Positions 39,861-51,838 of a stretch of 64,000 nt of DNA are shown one piece after another; the stretch's first letter is position 1, and each line of letters opens with the position of its first letter. Origin of the DNA: Cordylochernes scorpioides. Lineage: Eukaryota > Arthropoda > Arachnida > Pseudoscorpiones > Chernetidae. The position numbers were made by a program, and so were the translations under genes. Under the pieces are notes generated by a model. The model was not told the DNA's origin and made no database searches. It saw nothing but the letters and a program-made list of their open reading frames with translations. The stretch is from positions 20,126,684-20,190,683 of the forward strand of contig CP092870.1 of the NCBI GenBank assembly GCA_030710605.1. The letters run 5' to 3'.

Positions 39861-40854
39861 AAACTACGCGCGTCGCAGGTCCTGAGGCAGCTTGGTGTTG
39901 AAAAACTACGGATGAGAGGGTGGATGACGTTTCAGGACCAGTAACAGGGGCAGAGATAGGTTCCTGGAGACGCAGGCGATTCAGACAGGCCACAATGACG
40001 CCAGATGAGGCAAGGTGTGCAGGGGTAGCCATGGGGCGATGTCCGCCACTTGGCTTCCAAAAAGGCGTCGACCACAGGTACCTAGAACTGATAATACACT
40101 GAGGTGAAAAAAACTGCCAGGCGGATGTGCCCCAGGATGCGACGTGTGGATATGCGCAGGTGCGACATAGTCCTTCCGCGCAGCACAATGGCTTCCTCCA
40201 TTACCCTTTCCTGGTACTCACTCCAAGCATTTTCGACCAGCAACCGCTGGCATAATGCTCGAAAGTCAGCTGTATCTTCTCGGACACTCCTTGTCGTCCT
40301 GGTATTGATAAGCGGAACAGAACCCGGCAAGTCGCGGACGTGCATTTCCGACCCACCTTGAAAGAAGTCAAAGCGTTGGCGTCGCAAGAAACCTGTAGAT
40401 GCCGACGAGACTCGGTGGTTCAGCCGCAGGGTGAAAAAGGTCTGCTCCCACCTTTTAAGCAGCTGGCTTTAGTCATGAGTAGGCGATCTTTTCCCCAGCT
40501 CTTTGTGCAGTCTGAACCTCCTTGAACCGCGTCATCCTGACCTGTTATTTTCTGATGGTAGTGTCTTGGGAAAGTAGCCGTGAGGAAACCGAGCAGGAAC
40601 TTGCGAGTTTGCTGTACTCGCTCGCCCGACCACCGACATATGTATAGGGATTGCCTAGAGTTTGCCCTGTGCAGAAAAGTGAATTTTTCGTGAAGAATCT
40701 CTTGAGCTTGAATAGGTCATACAAATGCTTTGGAATTCACGGCAAGTTCAGAAATAGGAATTGATGGAGGAAGCTGAGCCAGACCTTGATGGGAGAGCGA
40801 TTCAGGAGCTGAACGTTCTTCCAAGTCTTCCTGGTGCAGCTGGCTCACCTGTGT
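39861..40854 (-). repeat. Duplicated 1-kb segment, left copy
   Basis: Nearly identical to 42948-43961, with small indels. It is GC-richer than the flanks. The minus strand holds an open frame starting at 40387 (see the entry for the right copy). The left copy has deletions of 15 bp and 11 bp relative to the right copy and a 9-bp insertion, so its frame is cut shorter. Whether it is a transposon piece or a host segment is not known. Confidence 0.85.
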
Positions 40855-40938
40855 TGGGCCATTTTTCACAAAACGAACCCAACAATGATGTAAACATATT
40901 ACATCATATATGTACAGTGTCTTGTCGAAGTGTTTGCT

Positions 40939-41247
40939 GTCCAGATGGAGGACCTGGACAAGCTCTGAGCTTCTTGTATTCCGGGGCCCGCTGCAGTAAG
41001 GTCTATGTGGAGGACCTGGACAAGCTCTGGGCTTCTTGTATCCCAAGGCCGCTGCAGTAAGGTCCAGATGGAGGACCTGGACAAGCTCTGGGCTTCTTGT
41101 ATTCCGGGGCCCGCTGCAGTAAGGTCTATGTGGAGGACCTGGACAAGCTCTGGGCTTCTTGTATCCCAAGGCCGCTGCAGTAAGGTCCAGATGGAGGACC
41201 TGGACAAGCTCTGGACTTCTTGTATTCCAAGGCCCGCTGCAGTAAGA
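40939..41247. repeat. About 62-bp minisatellite, 5 units
   Basis: Unit: gtccagatggaggacctgga, caagctctgggcttcttgta, ttccggggcccgctgcagta, ag. Two variants (ccagatgg, ctatgtgg) alternate, so the real period is near 124 bp. Open frames on both strands follow from the repeat. Confidence 0.93.
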
Positions 41248-41360
41248 TGGAGGATGTACATATGTAATTATATGTATTATAACCAATCCCTTCCTTTATA
41301 TACAAGATGAAAGGTCTAAATTTCTTTTTTATTGCCACATTGAAATTTAAATACATAGAG

Positions 41361-41636
41361 TAAATAAATTAAATATATACTCTAGATAGATTAGGTATTT
41401 TAAAGATAATAATAAAATTTCAAGAAGAAATACTATATATATATATATAGATTAAATAAATTAAATATATACTCTAGATAGATTAGGTATTTTAAAGATA
41501 ATAATAAAATTTCAAGAAGAAATACTATATATATATATAGATTAAATAAATTAATTAAATATATACTCTAGATAGATTAGGTATTTTAAAGTTAACAATA
41601 AAAATTTTAAGAAGAAACACTAAATTAAAATTTCAG
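41361..41636. repeat. About 91-bp AT-rich tandem repeat, 3 units
   Basis: taaataaattaaatatatac starts near 41361, 41453 and 41543, followed in each by tctagatagattaggtattt and a TA run. Confidence 0.85.
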
Positions 41637-42947
41637 GGAATCGACCTGATATAGTTTATTATTTTTTATTATTAATTTAAAATTAATTTTATTACAAAGA
41701 ATAATTTTTTATCTTAATTTCCGAATTTATTCAAAGAAATAAATATATATATATATATTTTTACTCTGTAAAAGAGATAAAAAAAATTTTTTTTAGTCAC
41801 GCGAGATTTGAAATTAGTCAGTTGGAATCGAGTAGCCGAAGGGTATAGAGATAGCGAATCGAGTCGAGAGAGATGGGCCAAGGACCAAGCAGGGAATCGT
41901 GGTATATAAAGAAAGTATAATGGTAAGTTAATATTATTTTTTAAATTTTTTTTCGTGTGGGTCAAAAAGGCCTGATTACAAAAATAGGAGAAGTCTCTTA
42001 TCGTATTTAGCAAGTTTTGTTATCTATTTTTTTTAATTTTAGCATGATGTGCTGAGCTATTTTTATAAAATCATGATTCCCGCTATGTATAGTGTATTCC
42101 AGATAAAATTTTTTTGGTTATTATCGTTTTTATACATCAGTAAAATTTAAAGTAGAGGTTTCGCTTGCATAGAATGAGATGATCCTTCACCATTATATAA
42201 CCTTTCTTTTGTCTCATAATATGGATAATTTTTAGATATAATAAAATTTCATATATATTTTCTTTTTTATCAATTTGTATTTTATATTTTTGTTTTATAC
42301 CAGACTAGACATACAATGGTATTTCCATGGTCAATTTTACCAATAAACAATTACATATGCTCATATATATATCATATAACTCATGTTAACATTCAAGTCA
42401 ATTTCATTCCCTTAAATTTATTGTGTATGCATATATATACTGTTCAAATTTAAACATGTGGTAGTTTATACTCATCCCATTGAGAATCGAACCTGTGTTT
42501 GTGTGTATCATGCTTTGGTGTGTTTTCCATTTTGGTCAGGTTTCCAATAGTCTAACATATTTATAAATTCCCTTAAAGTGTATCGGAATGAGGTGTATGT
42601 TATTCAAATCGTAGAGGTGATGATTGTACATTTCATCATGATAGAAATTGACCCAACAATTTTGTTGTATTAAGATTTTTCTTTTCGCTAACTCACTTTG
42701 AGGTTTACCCTCGGTACCATGTTGTGATATGGGGGGTTGGACTTCACATAGATAGATTTGATGTAATAAATAAATTTCTAAACTTGAAAGTATGTTAACA
42801 TAGGATTTGAATGAAATTCTCCATTCTTTATATTTAAGTGTTTATATTAATCGTATATTGTATTTTTTTTTGTTTGTGTGTTTGCCGTGGCGTGTTGTTG
42901 GTGAGTTTAGAGAACGTATTTCGACCCTTCTTAAATCCGACTTAACA
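41637..42947. other. Intergenic stretch without a recognised gene
   Basis: AT-rich with TA and T runs. Short open frames (for example minus 42013-41714) show no family. Nothing else seen. Confidence 0.35.
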
Positions 42948-43961
42948 TAAACTACGCGCGTCGCAGGTCCTGAGGCAGCTTGGTGTTGAAAAACTACGGA
43001 TGAGAGGGTGGATGACGTTTCAGGACCAGTAACAGGGGCAGAGATAGGTTCCTGGACACGCAGGCGATTCAGACAGGCAACAATGACGCCAGATGAGGTA
43101 AGGTGTGCAGGGCTAACCATGGGGCGATGTCCGCCACTTGGCTTCCAAAAAGGCGTCGATGGGGAGTACGTCGACCACAGGTACCTAGAACTGATAATAC
43201 ACTGAGGTGAAAAAAAACTGCCAGGCGGATGTGCCCCACGTGTGGATATGCGCAGGTGCGATATAGCCCTTCCGCGCAGCACAATGGCTTCCTCCATTAC
43301 CCTTTCCTGGTACTCACTCCAAGCATTTTCGACCAGCAACCGCTGGCATAATGCTCCAAAGTCAGCTGTATCTTCTCGGACACTCCTTGTCGTCCTGGTA
43401 TTGATAAGCGGAACAGAGCCCGCCAGGTCGCGGACGTGCATTTCCGACCCACCTTGAAAGAAGTCAAAGCGTTGGCGTCGCAAAAAACCTGTAGATGCCG
43501 ACGAGACTCGGTGGTTCAGCCGCAGGGTGAAAAAGGTCTGCTCCCACCTTTTAAGCAGCTGGCTTTAGTCATAAGTAGGCGATCTTTTCTCCAGCTCTGT
43601 GTGCAGTCTGAACCTCCTTGAACCGCGTCATCCTGACCTGTTATTTTCTGATGGTAGTGTCTTGGGAAAGTAGCCGTGAGGAAACCGAGCAGGAACTTGC
43701 GAGTTTGCTGTACTCGCTCGCCCGACAAGGAAAAAGCCACCGACATATGTATAGGGATTGCCTAGAGTTTGCCCTGTGCAGAAAAGTGAATTTTTCGTGA
43801 AGAATCTCTTGAGCTTGAATAGGTTATACAAATGCTTTGGAATTCACGGCAAGTTCAGAAATAGGAATTGATGGAGGAAGCTGAGCCAGACCTTGATGGG
43901 AGAGCGATTGTGGAGCTAAACGTACTTCCAAGTCTTCCTAGTGCAGCTGGCTCACCTGTGT
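42948..43961 (-). repeat. Duplicated 1-kb segment, right copy, with conserved open frame
   Basis: Minus frame 43483-42842 (213 codons) starts MRRQRFDFFQGGSEMHVRDL and includes INTRTTRSVREDTADFGALC and ENAWSEYQERVMEEAIVLRG. The first about 90 codons are also kept in the left copy with a few substitutions (P/A, R/G, T/A), which suggests that this part was coding. I do not recognise the family. It could be the ORF1/gag of a mobile element or a host exon. The frame is also open upstream of the Met in part. No membrane segment or known motif. Confidence 0.5.
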
Positions 43962-44030
43962 CCTCAGTGATGGCATTTGCTGCATCTCACGCCAAGAGTG
44001 ATATAAGCTGAAGTAGTTTAACACTCAGAC

Positions 44031-44348
44031 TTATGTACAATTTCCCAGGAAGCTCTGGTGAAGTTTAAATATTACAATACAAAAAATAAAGGTGTACCTG
44101 TTACCTATAGTCCTGGGTAAGTTTTCGAAAGTCACCACTTTGAAGGCAGAGAGACAATCCGACAGCATGGTCGAAGGATTTTTATGATATCCACTTCCCT
44201 CACCGCGATGAGAAGGTTCCCAATGATTATCTTTTCCACCTTTTATATATCTGTAGAGAAATGCCTTTAGAATGGTGGCACCGAAGGTATACTCATCCTC
44301 GACCAGGCGCTCCGCCTTCTCAACACTGGTCAGTTCAACCAGAACCAT
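44031..44348 (-). CDS. Hypothetical protein fragment
   Basis: 105 codons, MVLVELTSVEKAERLVEDEY to LSAFKVVTFENLPRTIGN, ending soon after a possible donor (ATAG|GTAACA) near 44100. The first half looks like a compact mixed alpha/beta fold and weakly resembles an RNA-recognition fold, but no family is assigned. The neighbouring duplicated segments make a mobile-element origin possible. Low certainty. Confidence 0.3.
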   Translation of the reverse strand: MVLVELTSVEKAERLVEDEYTFGATILKAFLYRYIKGGKDNHWEPSHRGEGSGYHKNPSTMLSDCLSAFKVVTFENLPRTIGNRYTFIFCIVIFKLHQSFLGNCT

Positions 44349-45000
44349 AAATATTCAAAACTGGAAATGGATTCTTTTCCCAGCATCTCTTTCAAGACGT
44401 TCATGTAGCTCATTGAATGGATATCTGCGCATCAGTCAACAAAGCAGCACTAGTTGAACGATGCCGCCGCTGTTCTGGCTTTTTTTTATCTGCTACTGAT
44501 GCCTGGTGCCTATGACCTAGTCAGCAGAATTCCCATTGAGCATTCATGGCTTTGTATTTGGTTTTTAAATATTGGCGTCCAACATCGCAATCTTGGCCTG
44601 TTGGCTTTTAGGGTCAACCTTTTCCTTTTAAGATGCTATTCAGGGGGAGGAAAGGTGCAGAGTTCTTGCCTGTTCCGCGGAATCAACCTGATCCGCCCAA
44701 TTTTTAATATTGCTTTTTTCAAGGATCCCGATTCAGATTCACATCTCCCGTACGCCTTTTTCCAAATACAAATTTGCATATCCTTTCTCAATTTTGAATT
44801 CCAAAATATTCTTCACCAAAATTAATTACGCCGATAACTCGAAGTTTTCTTTGAAAACTCGATGGAAATATCACCATTTTGCTGCTCGTCCTTCTGGCTA
44901 TCCGCCAATTCCCCATATGAGCTCCATAGCCTCCATCTCAATTTCTGTAAACGCGGAGCACGGTGGCCTGTGGCTATACTGCCGAGAGAAGGAGAGAGGG
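44349..45000. other. Stretch without a recognised gene
   Basis: An open frame at 44454-44825 (plus) encodes a hydrophobic peptide with no recognised family; probably chance. Confidence 0.3.
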
Positions 45001-45009
45001 AGATTGAAA

Positions 45010-45700
45010 TTGAAACATACTTTATTGACTTACACTGTCAATGGTAAAACAAACAACAACCAAAAATAAAAACACAGAAATTTACTTAGTTAAGGTCGCA
45101 CCTCGAAAATGAACCAAAAGGTGAACATATGCAAAAATAAACATATATTAATTTATATGAAGCTGTAGATACTCCCCAAAGTGGAAGAGTTTTCTGCCAT
45201 ACAATGAGAGGATCTTCCATAATTCTTCTCATCTCGTGTGTAAGGAAGAACCTGAAGATTCGTTCCTTGGCTGATGATGTGATTACCAGAGCATCCTCGT
45301 CCGGGTCTTGCCCGAATATCTAGCTCTGTAAGACAGATTTACGTTTGAGGATGTTGAAAGCCTTCACAATGACAGGCTTGATCCGCCTACAGGACCAGTA
45401 GTGGTAGACCAGTGACATGTCTTCAGACCCACAGGCGATATAGGACTCCCGGGCTGAGGCCTGATGGTGAAGGGCGTGCAGGTCCAGACGCAGAGCAACG
45501 TCACAAGCTAGTCGAAGCTATGTGCTGATGTCAAGGAGCCCGATGCCGCCCAAGGAGGCTGGTCCTGGAAAGACGCCCTGGCAGCCAGGCAGTACGCTAA
45601 GATCCCCAGACAGAGCGCACCAGTAGGGCTTGCAGCTTGGCAATGGTGGAGTCTGTGGGCAGGTAGCCGTGGAGATGGTGCACCACTGCGGAGAAAGAGA
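45010..45700 (-). pseudogene. Non-LTR retrotransposon 3' end, degenerate
   Basis: On the minus strand, pieces such as SLGGIGLLDIST, SLVYHYWSCRRIKPVIVKAF and ERIFRFFLTHEMRRIMEDPL read in related frames and resemble the region after the reverse transcriptase of a non-LTR element. The minus-strand 3' end near 45015-45060 has a tttatt-type poly(A) signal in reverse and an A-rich end. Broken by stops. Confidence 0.5.
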
Positions 45701-46099
45701 TATTTATAACTGTTGTATATATATTAATTAATTGTTACTGTTGGGTCCATTTTGAACTCTGACCCAACAATGAACATTAATAGTGTGAATCTGAGGAAAC
45801 AAGGTTCTCAGCGGGATATTGGATGCGCAGGATACCCTTTGAGCAGATCCTGCAGACCACTATAGCACATCATGATGATTCATCCTGTGGCCTGAAAGAG
45901 TGTCCAGTGACCTAATGAGACAATTAAATTGAATGTTTATATTCAGGACATTAAAAAAGGGCTAAATTATTTTTTTAGATAAAAATAAAATTTAGAAAAT
46001 TTTTATTTATAGTTTTTAAAAAATCAAATTGAAATACTTCAACCCACCCCCTGGCAGGTTTAAGATATATACAGTTTTTGATTGACGATCCGAGGTTGG

Positions 46100-46380
46100 A
46101 GCCCATAACAAGTTATAAAACGCGCTTCTTCAGCGACCCTGGCTTGTAAAGAAAAACAACGCTAATTAAACTATCGTGTTTGATTAGCGACTACACCGAC
46201 TATAAATGATTACCTCAAGTTATCGATCTCGACAGTTTAGCAGCTATGCCACTTTCGCGATCAGGTTGATTAGAGATTTCAACCGTTTTATGATTACATT
46301 GCCATATTAGTGATTACTTATTTTCAACGATCCCAACCAGTTGAAGAACACAGATTTTATTAGGTCGTTTCAGGGTACCC
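46100..46380. repeat. Repeat block X, first copy
   Basis: gattacttattttcaacgatcc and gttgaagaacacagatttt match 51540-51745 (gactaattattttcaacgatcc). Function unknown. Confidence 0.65.
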
Positions 46381-47460
46381 GACATAGCTATGCAAAGAGC
46401 ATGAGAGTATGCGGCCACGCATCTTTAAGGACTGGGTTATGTGAAAGACTACTTTGTTGCAACCCCCCAGTTAAACCACCACATTCCTTTAATGACAACT
46501 ATTGAGTTGGGGACCACTTTCTTCAACAAACATGAAGGGATATCTATTACGCGTCTTTTTCGATTTCGTCAGTTTTGCGAGTGCGCATTTTGAAACAAAT
46601 CCAGCTTGCCGAACACTTATTTTCTTCGAACATATATTCAGTGAACATAACCTTAAGAGGTTGCCTACCGCGCTTTTAAACTGAAAATAAAATGTTATGG
46701 ATCGACATCTTATTGATCAGCCATAGCTGGTTATCGTCCACGACTCTGTGTCGAAAGCCTCATCATATGATACGCGCTAGAACACCCAGCAATTTGTGGA
46801 TGGACTAGGACGCTAAACTTGAATGACTTGTTTCCTGCGAGTTTGACCAGCCGACCCAAACGCGTATCGGGAGTTTCTTTTTCTTGGACTGGCTAAAATC
46901 TCGACCTTCCTTTCAGGACTGTTGAATATTTTCCAGGCTCCGATAGAACTGCATATTTATTTAAATCTGGTACACCTCAAATCTGTCGTCGACTCGAAGT
47001 AATATAATGAATGCAGCCAACGCGGGACCCTTTTAAAGACTCTTCGCGGGACACTTGCTATTGGTGTGTATTTCGATTACTTTTCCTGGGCGCGCTCATC
47101 AAGGACGCATACCCCCATTTTTTCTCCACTCGACAGTATCCCTTCATGTCAAAGCAGGTTGTCCCTATGGGAAGGGGATGACCCAATCCCCTCGCATCTC
47201 ATCCCAAAGGATAGGATTTATAGTCCGAGTATATAGCCGGGAATTAGCACCCTGCACAAAGTACTTGCATACTCTTTGGAAGTCGTTTGAGTGAAGGCAG
47301 GGGGAGGGGGGCTAACTCCACTCCCTTGGGAGAGAGGGAGTGGGGTAGTCGTCGGAGGTTCGCCATGGGATTTTGGAACTCTTTGGCCTTGGCGCAATTT
47401 GTGGTGTCCACGAAGCGCGTCATGAGAAACCGAGGGGCGTGAACGGAGTAATATTCTCGC
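46381..47460. other. Stretch without a recognised gene
   Basis: Mid-GC sequence between blocks X and Y. No coding call could be supported. Confidence 0.3.
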
Positions 47461-48580
47461 ATTCTCGAGGTTCTTCGAAGTGTAGAAAGGCTAAAATGTG
47501 GAGGAAGGAGTCCTATTGGAGCGCTGGACGTATTTATGCAAGTCCAGGAAGAAGGGCCCAAGAACCATAGTTTCGGGGTTATTGCCCTCGTGTGTTCAGG
47601 GCAGAACAATATTCTCTAGGCCTGAACTTTTCAATTCGCGAAAACTAATGTTGCGGCTTTGTCATAGACCCGAGACCGCAAGTTTGAGGCGACGATAAAT
47701 ATATAGCGTTTATTTTTTCACATTTACTTTGACGAGCGAAGTGTATCCATTATCTTTATAGATCAATATCCTCGGGGAAAAATCCATCTATAAATATAAA
47801 TATTGTAATTACAAATACTCTCTATAATGAGCGTTTAATTGCTGAATTGTGTTATACTGTAATCGCTACACATTTCTACGTAGACCCCACTAGATAATGA
47901 GAATAGAGGCTTAAAAAAAAAGAAAACCTAGTGACACAGATAAATTTTGGTGTATCTTGAAATGAGGCAAAATTACGTTGGAGGGGATTTTAGATGAGAC
48001 ATTAGAGAGGACAACCAATGCAGAAAGATGTCAGTAAAAAAAAAAACGGTTGGGCCCCTTGAGGCTTTGCTTGAAAACCACCTAGATGCTGTTTAAACCG
48101 TCGTAAAGATCAGGCAGCCCGATGACAGTATTCAGTCCACAAGTTGGTTGCGTTTTGCAACCTGTTATGAGCGCTCCCTACTCAGAGGGTGCCCGAAAGA
48201 GATCCTTAGTTAGCCCTTCCTGGGCGTTTATTGGGCGTAGTGAAACGCTCCTCCTTAGCGTGAAGGGTCTTAACTGACTGAGAAGTCCTAAAATGGAAAG
48301 TGATATCAATGGGGAACAAGAAGGCCGGGACGACAAGTGCGGAGATATAGGGGAGGATGGTCCATCTGATGGCGGTTTTGTGTCCCCCCACCCTCTTGTT
48401 ACTCATTTCCATTAGGCTAATTTTAGATTATGCACAAACTGCATCCTAATAAAAACTCGCATATCTCTTTTTGGGCAATCCACCCTTTTGAATTTTCAGA
48501 ATGCGTCTGGGCTCCCTCAACAATATACCTATTTTTAAATATTCAAATTAATCCAAATTAAACCCTCTTGTTCCAAACAA
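47461..48580. repeat. Repeat block Y, first copy
   Basis: About 1.1 kb matching 50240-51345 throughout (ggaggaaggagtcctattgg; tcatagacccgagaccg; tgagaagtcctaaaatgga; cgcatatctct). Both copies lack a long common reading frame, so it is more likely a non-coding element, such as an LTR or UTR, than a gene. Confidence 0.8.
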
Positions 48581-49603
48581 AATGTATCGTCGCGCGTTTT
48601 ACCTCTTGTTTTTCTCGACGCCGCCACTTCCTCCACCGTGGATCGCCTACCCTGGTTCCGTTGCTCCACCTCTGCAGCTCTACCCAGCAGACAGCCCAAA
48701 GACCCCCCTCAGAACCACTACTCACGTGGATCTCCTTTCCCTCTGGCAGTATCTCTCGGCCTTACCACTGGTGGGGAGTAACGAGAGACTTACCAGATGA
48801 GTAGCTATTGTGGTGTCGGAGAGAAAGTCACTATTGAAACCGAGACAATTCTGCTAACACTCCTCCCTTATTGTCATCTTCAATCCGCATAAGCAATCCG
48901 AATATCAATTAACGTGTATTTACAGTAATTTACACCCCCGAGCTAATATAAACAGCAATTTTCAATTATTAGTTCCAAAGCAACAGGACTATGACAGTAG
49001 GCTACTCCCAGATTAGCAAAGGCCCAAGGCGCCATCAATCGGCGGAAGTTGTAGCTGTTTTCAGGCGATGATCGCGACAGTATGGTACAGAAATAACGAC
49101 AAAGATGAACCTTTGAGCTTTAGATGATTTGGTGAGAGATTTCTAGGGAACGGAAAATTTCACACAATGTTGAACAAAGTACTCATTTCCAGTATTTTTT
49201 CATTAAGCTAAGGGCTGTTATATCGATCCTAACCGCCACGAAAGTGCAGACAGAACGCAGCATTTATAAGATTGAATTGCGATGATAAGATTGATTGAAA
49301 TGCGCAAAGTTCAAATTTGAGTCTAACTCGAAGAGATAGTTTTTATAAAATGGCTTTAAAAAGGTATCCATAGTTGTTACAATAGAGATAATAATTTTGA
49401 AAAACATTTTTTTTCTTTTAACTCTCGAGTTGAATGAATATATTGAGTAATATGAATTGAGGCGATGCAATGGCATTTGAATTTCATCAAATAAACTTCC
49501 AAATTTATTTTATGCTTATGAGGTGATACAGCAGCGTATTTACAATTAGAGAGGAGACAAAATGAATTAAATCTAGAAAAAAGAAGTGAGGACATATCGG
49601 TCA
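48581..49603. other. Stretch with repeat block Z, no recognised gene
   Basis: 49084-49180 (cagaaataacgacaaagatg, gatttggtgagag) matches 51347-51430. The rest is unrecognised; short ORFs at 48568-48804 are not supported. Confidence 0.4.
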
Positions 49604-49987
49604 TTAAAGTCTGAGAGGCAAGGCCTTCAGCCAGTTCAGGGCTTCCGGGGTGACAGAATGGAGATTGGAGATTCCTCCATTGAATTTGTACAGCGGGCAG
49701 TCATCTAGTATATGGGACATTGATTGTGGGACGTTGCAGGCACAATTTGGATCTTTGGTGTAGCCCCATATCTTCATCAGCTCTGCACACCTTCCCTGAC
49801 CTGTCCTAAAGCGGTTTAGAAGCACCCATTCTCGTCGAGGGAGGGAAAAACCTGGGATCTTGACACTTGGGCTTGTGATGAGGTTCTTGTTTGGGATATG
49901 GAGAACTTCCAAATTATCGTATATAACATTGAAAAAAAAAAAGTTAAATAATGCGCATATTTTTGGCTTAAATCGATATATTTTCAC
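49604..49987 (-). pseudogene. Non-LTR retrotransposon ORF2, C-terminal fragment
   Basis: REWVLLNRFRTGQGRCAELM, then NCACNVPQSMSHILDDCPLY and APEALNWLKAL-like end (TPEALNWLKALPLRL). This is the RNase H/zinc-finger tail common in arthropod non-LTR elements: a C-x-C...H...C cluster after an RFRTGQGR block. The N-terminal 30 residues of the open frame are likely not part of it. A dead fragment. Confidence 0.75.
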
Positions 49988-50239
49988 TATAAAATACTTA
50001 ATAAAACAATATAAATGAATTATAAGCTAAATATTTGAAAAGAAACAATTTTTTTTAAAAAATATATTAAAGAATGTAAACAAAAATCAGTGTTGCTCAA
50101 TTCATTTTTAATATTTCTTCAAAAATATACTCAAAAAAATTGAAAAATATATTTTGAGATATAAATTTAGAATGTTGTTTTATATATTTTTTCATTCATT
50201 TTGAACTATAAAAAATAAATTATTACAATACATTTAAAG

Positions 50240-51747
50240 GATCTTCGAAATGCAGAAGGGCTAAAATGGGGAGGAAGGAGTCCTATTGGATCGCAGGGCG
50301 GGTTTATGCAAGTCCAGTAAGAAGGGCCCAGAGACCATGGTTCCGGGGTTATGGCCTTCGTCAGTCCAGGGAAAAACAATGTTCTCTAGGCCTGAGCTTG
50401 TCAATTTGCGAAGGCTGGTGTTGCCTCTTTGTCATAGACCCGAGACCGCGTTTGCGGCGACTATTTTTTACATTTACTTTAACGAGTGGAGTGTAATCAT
50501 TACCTTTATAGATCAATATACGCCGGGGAAAAGTCTATCTAAATATAAATATTTTAATTTCGAATTCTATCTATAATGATCGTTTAATTTCGGAAGGGTG
50601 TTATACTGTAATCGCACCACATTTCTACGCAGACCGCACTAGGTATTGATAATTAACACGAAAACAAAGGAAAACATTGTTACACAATTAAACGTTGATG
50701 TATTTTGAAATTAGGCAAAATTGCGTTAAAGGGGGTTTCAGATGAGCCATTAGAGAGGACTACCGATGCAGAAGGATGCCAGTAAAATAATTCAATTAGG
50801 TTCGTCCCCTTGAGGCCTTGCTTGCAGACCACGGAGGTTTCTATTGAAGCCGTCGCCATGATCAGTCAACCTGATGACAGCATTCTATCCTCGAGGTGGT
50901 TGCGGTTTGCCATCTGCTATAAGCGCTCCCTACTCGACAGGTGCTCGAAAGACCCCTTGGGTATAGCCCTTCTTGGGCGTGTATTAAACGTAGGGAGACT
51001 CCTCCATAGTATGAGGGGTCTCAACTGACTGAAACGTCCTAAACTGGAAAGTGATATCCATGGGGAAAAGAGGGCCGGGCCAACAAGAGCGGAGATATAG
51101 GGGAGAATAGTCCTTCTTGATGGCGGGTTTGTGCCCCCTTTTTGTTATTTATTTCCATTAGGCTAAATTTAGATTATGCACAAACGCAGGCTGCATCCTT
51201 ACAAAAACTCGCATATCTTCACATGGGTCATTCACCCTTTTGAATACCCAGAATGCATCTTGGCGCCCTTATCAATCTACATATTTTTGATTAATATATT
51301 CAAAATAATCCATATAAACCCTGTTATGTCAAACAAAATGGCGCAGAAATAACGACAAAGATGAACCTCTGATTATCACATATATAAAAATTATTTATTG
51401 GACTTTAGATTATTTGGTGAGAGTTATAGGGAACAGAAAATAAGGAATATAGGTGATAGACACTTGAGTCTGTCATCATTTATGAAAATATTTTCTTGTG
51501 TCCCGAAAATTTTATACGACGTTGAACCAATTACAGACGATCGAGTTTGATTAGCGCGCGACAGCGACTATAAATGATTGCCTCAATTAATCGATCACCA
51601 CAGTTCAGTCGCTGCGCCCCTTTCGCGATCATGTTAGATTTTTAAAAAAGTTTTTAAATGATTTTTGACTACATTGCCAGATTGGTGACTAATTATTTTC
51701 AACGATCCTACCCAGTTGGCGAACATGAATTTTATTATGTCATTATA
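50240..51747. repeat. Repeat blocks Y, Z and X, second copy
   Basis: The same blocks as at 47461 (Y), 49084 (Z) and 46100 (X), here joined in the order Y-Z-X. The block ends where the truncated BEL element begins, near 51747. Confidence 0.78.
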
Positions 51748-51838
51748 GGACAACATCCCCAGCCTGGAGTTTTGGATTGTAAATGCATCTGTTTCTCTGG
51801 ACCAGGAGGGACAAATATTCCTTCCTGAATCGTGATTT

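Noticed and set aside
40717-41310. Proline/leucine-rich open frames on both strands
   Set aside because: By-products of the 62-bp minisatellite.
39856-43961. Plus-strand open frames in the duplicated segments (e.g. 43618-43800)
   Set aside because: They are not better conserved between copies than the minus frame and have no recognised family.
44454-45069. Hydrophobic open frames suggesting a membrane protein
   Set aside because: Low-complexity AT-driven residues, no motif, no splice signals supporting a gene.
46100-51747. Integrated large DNA virus as a source of the mid-GC region
   Set aside because: No viral hallmark gene and no dense long frames; the content is explained better by retroelement tails and repeats.
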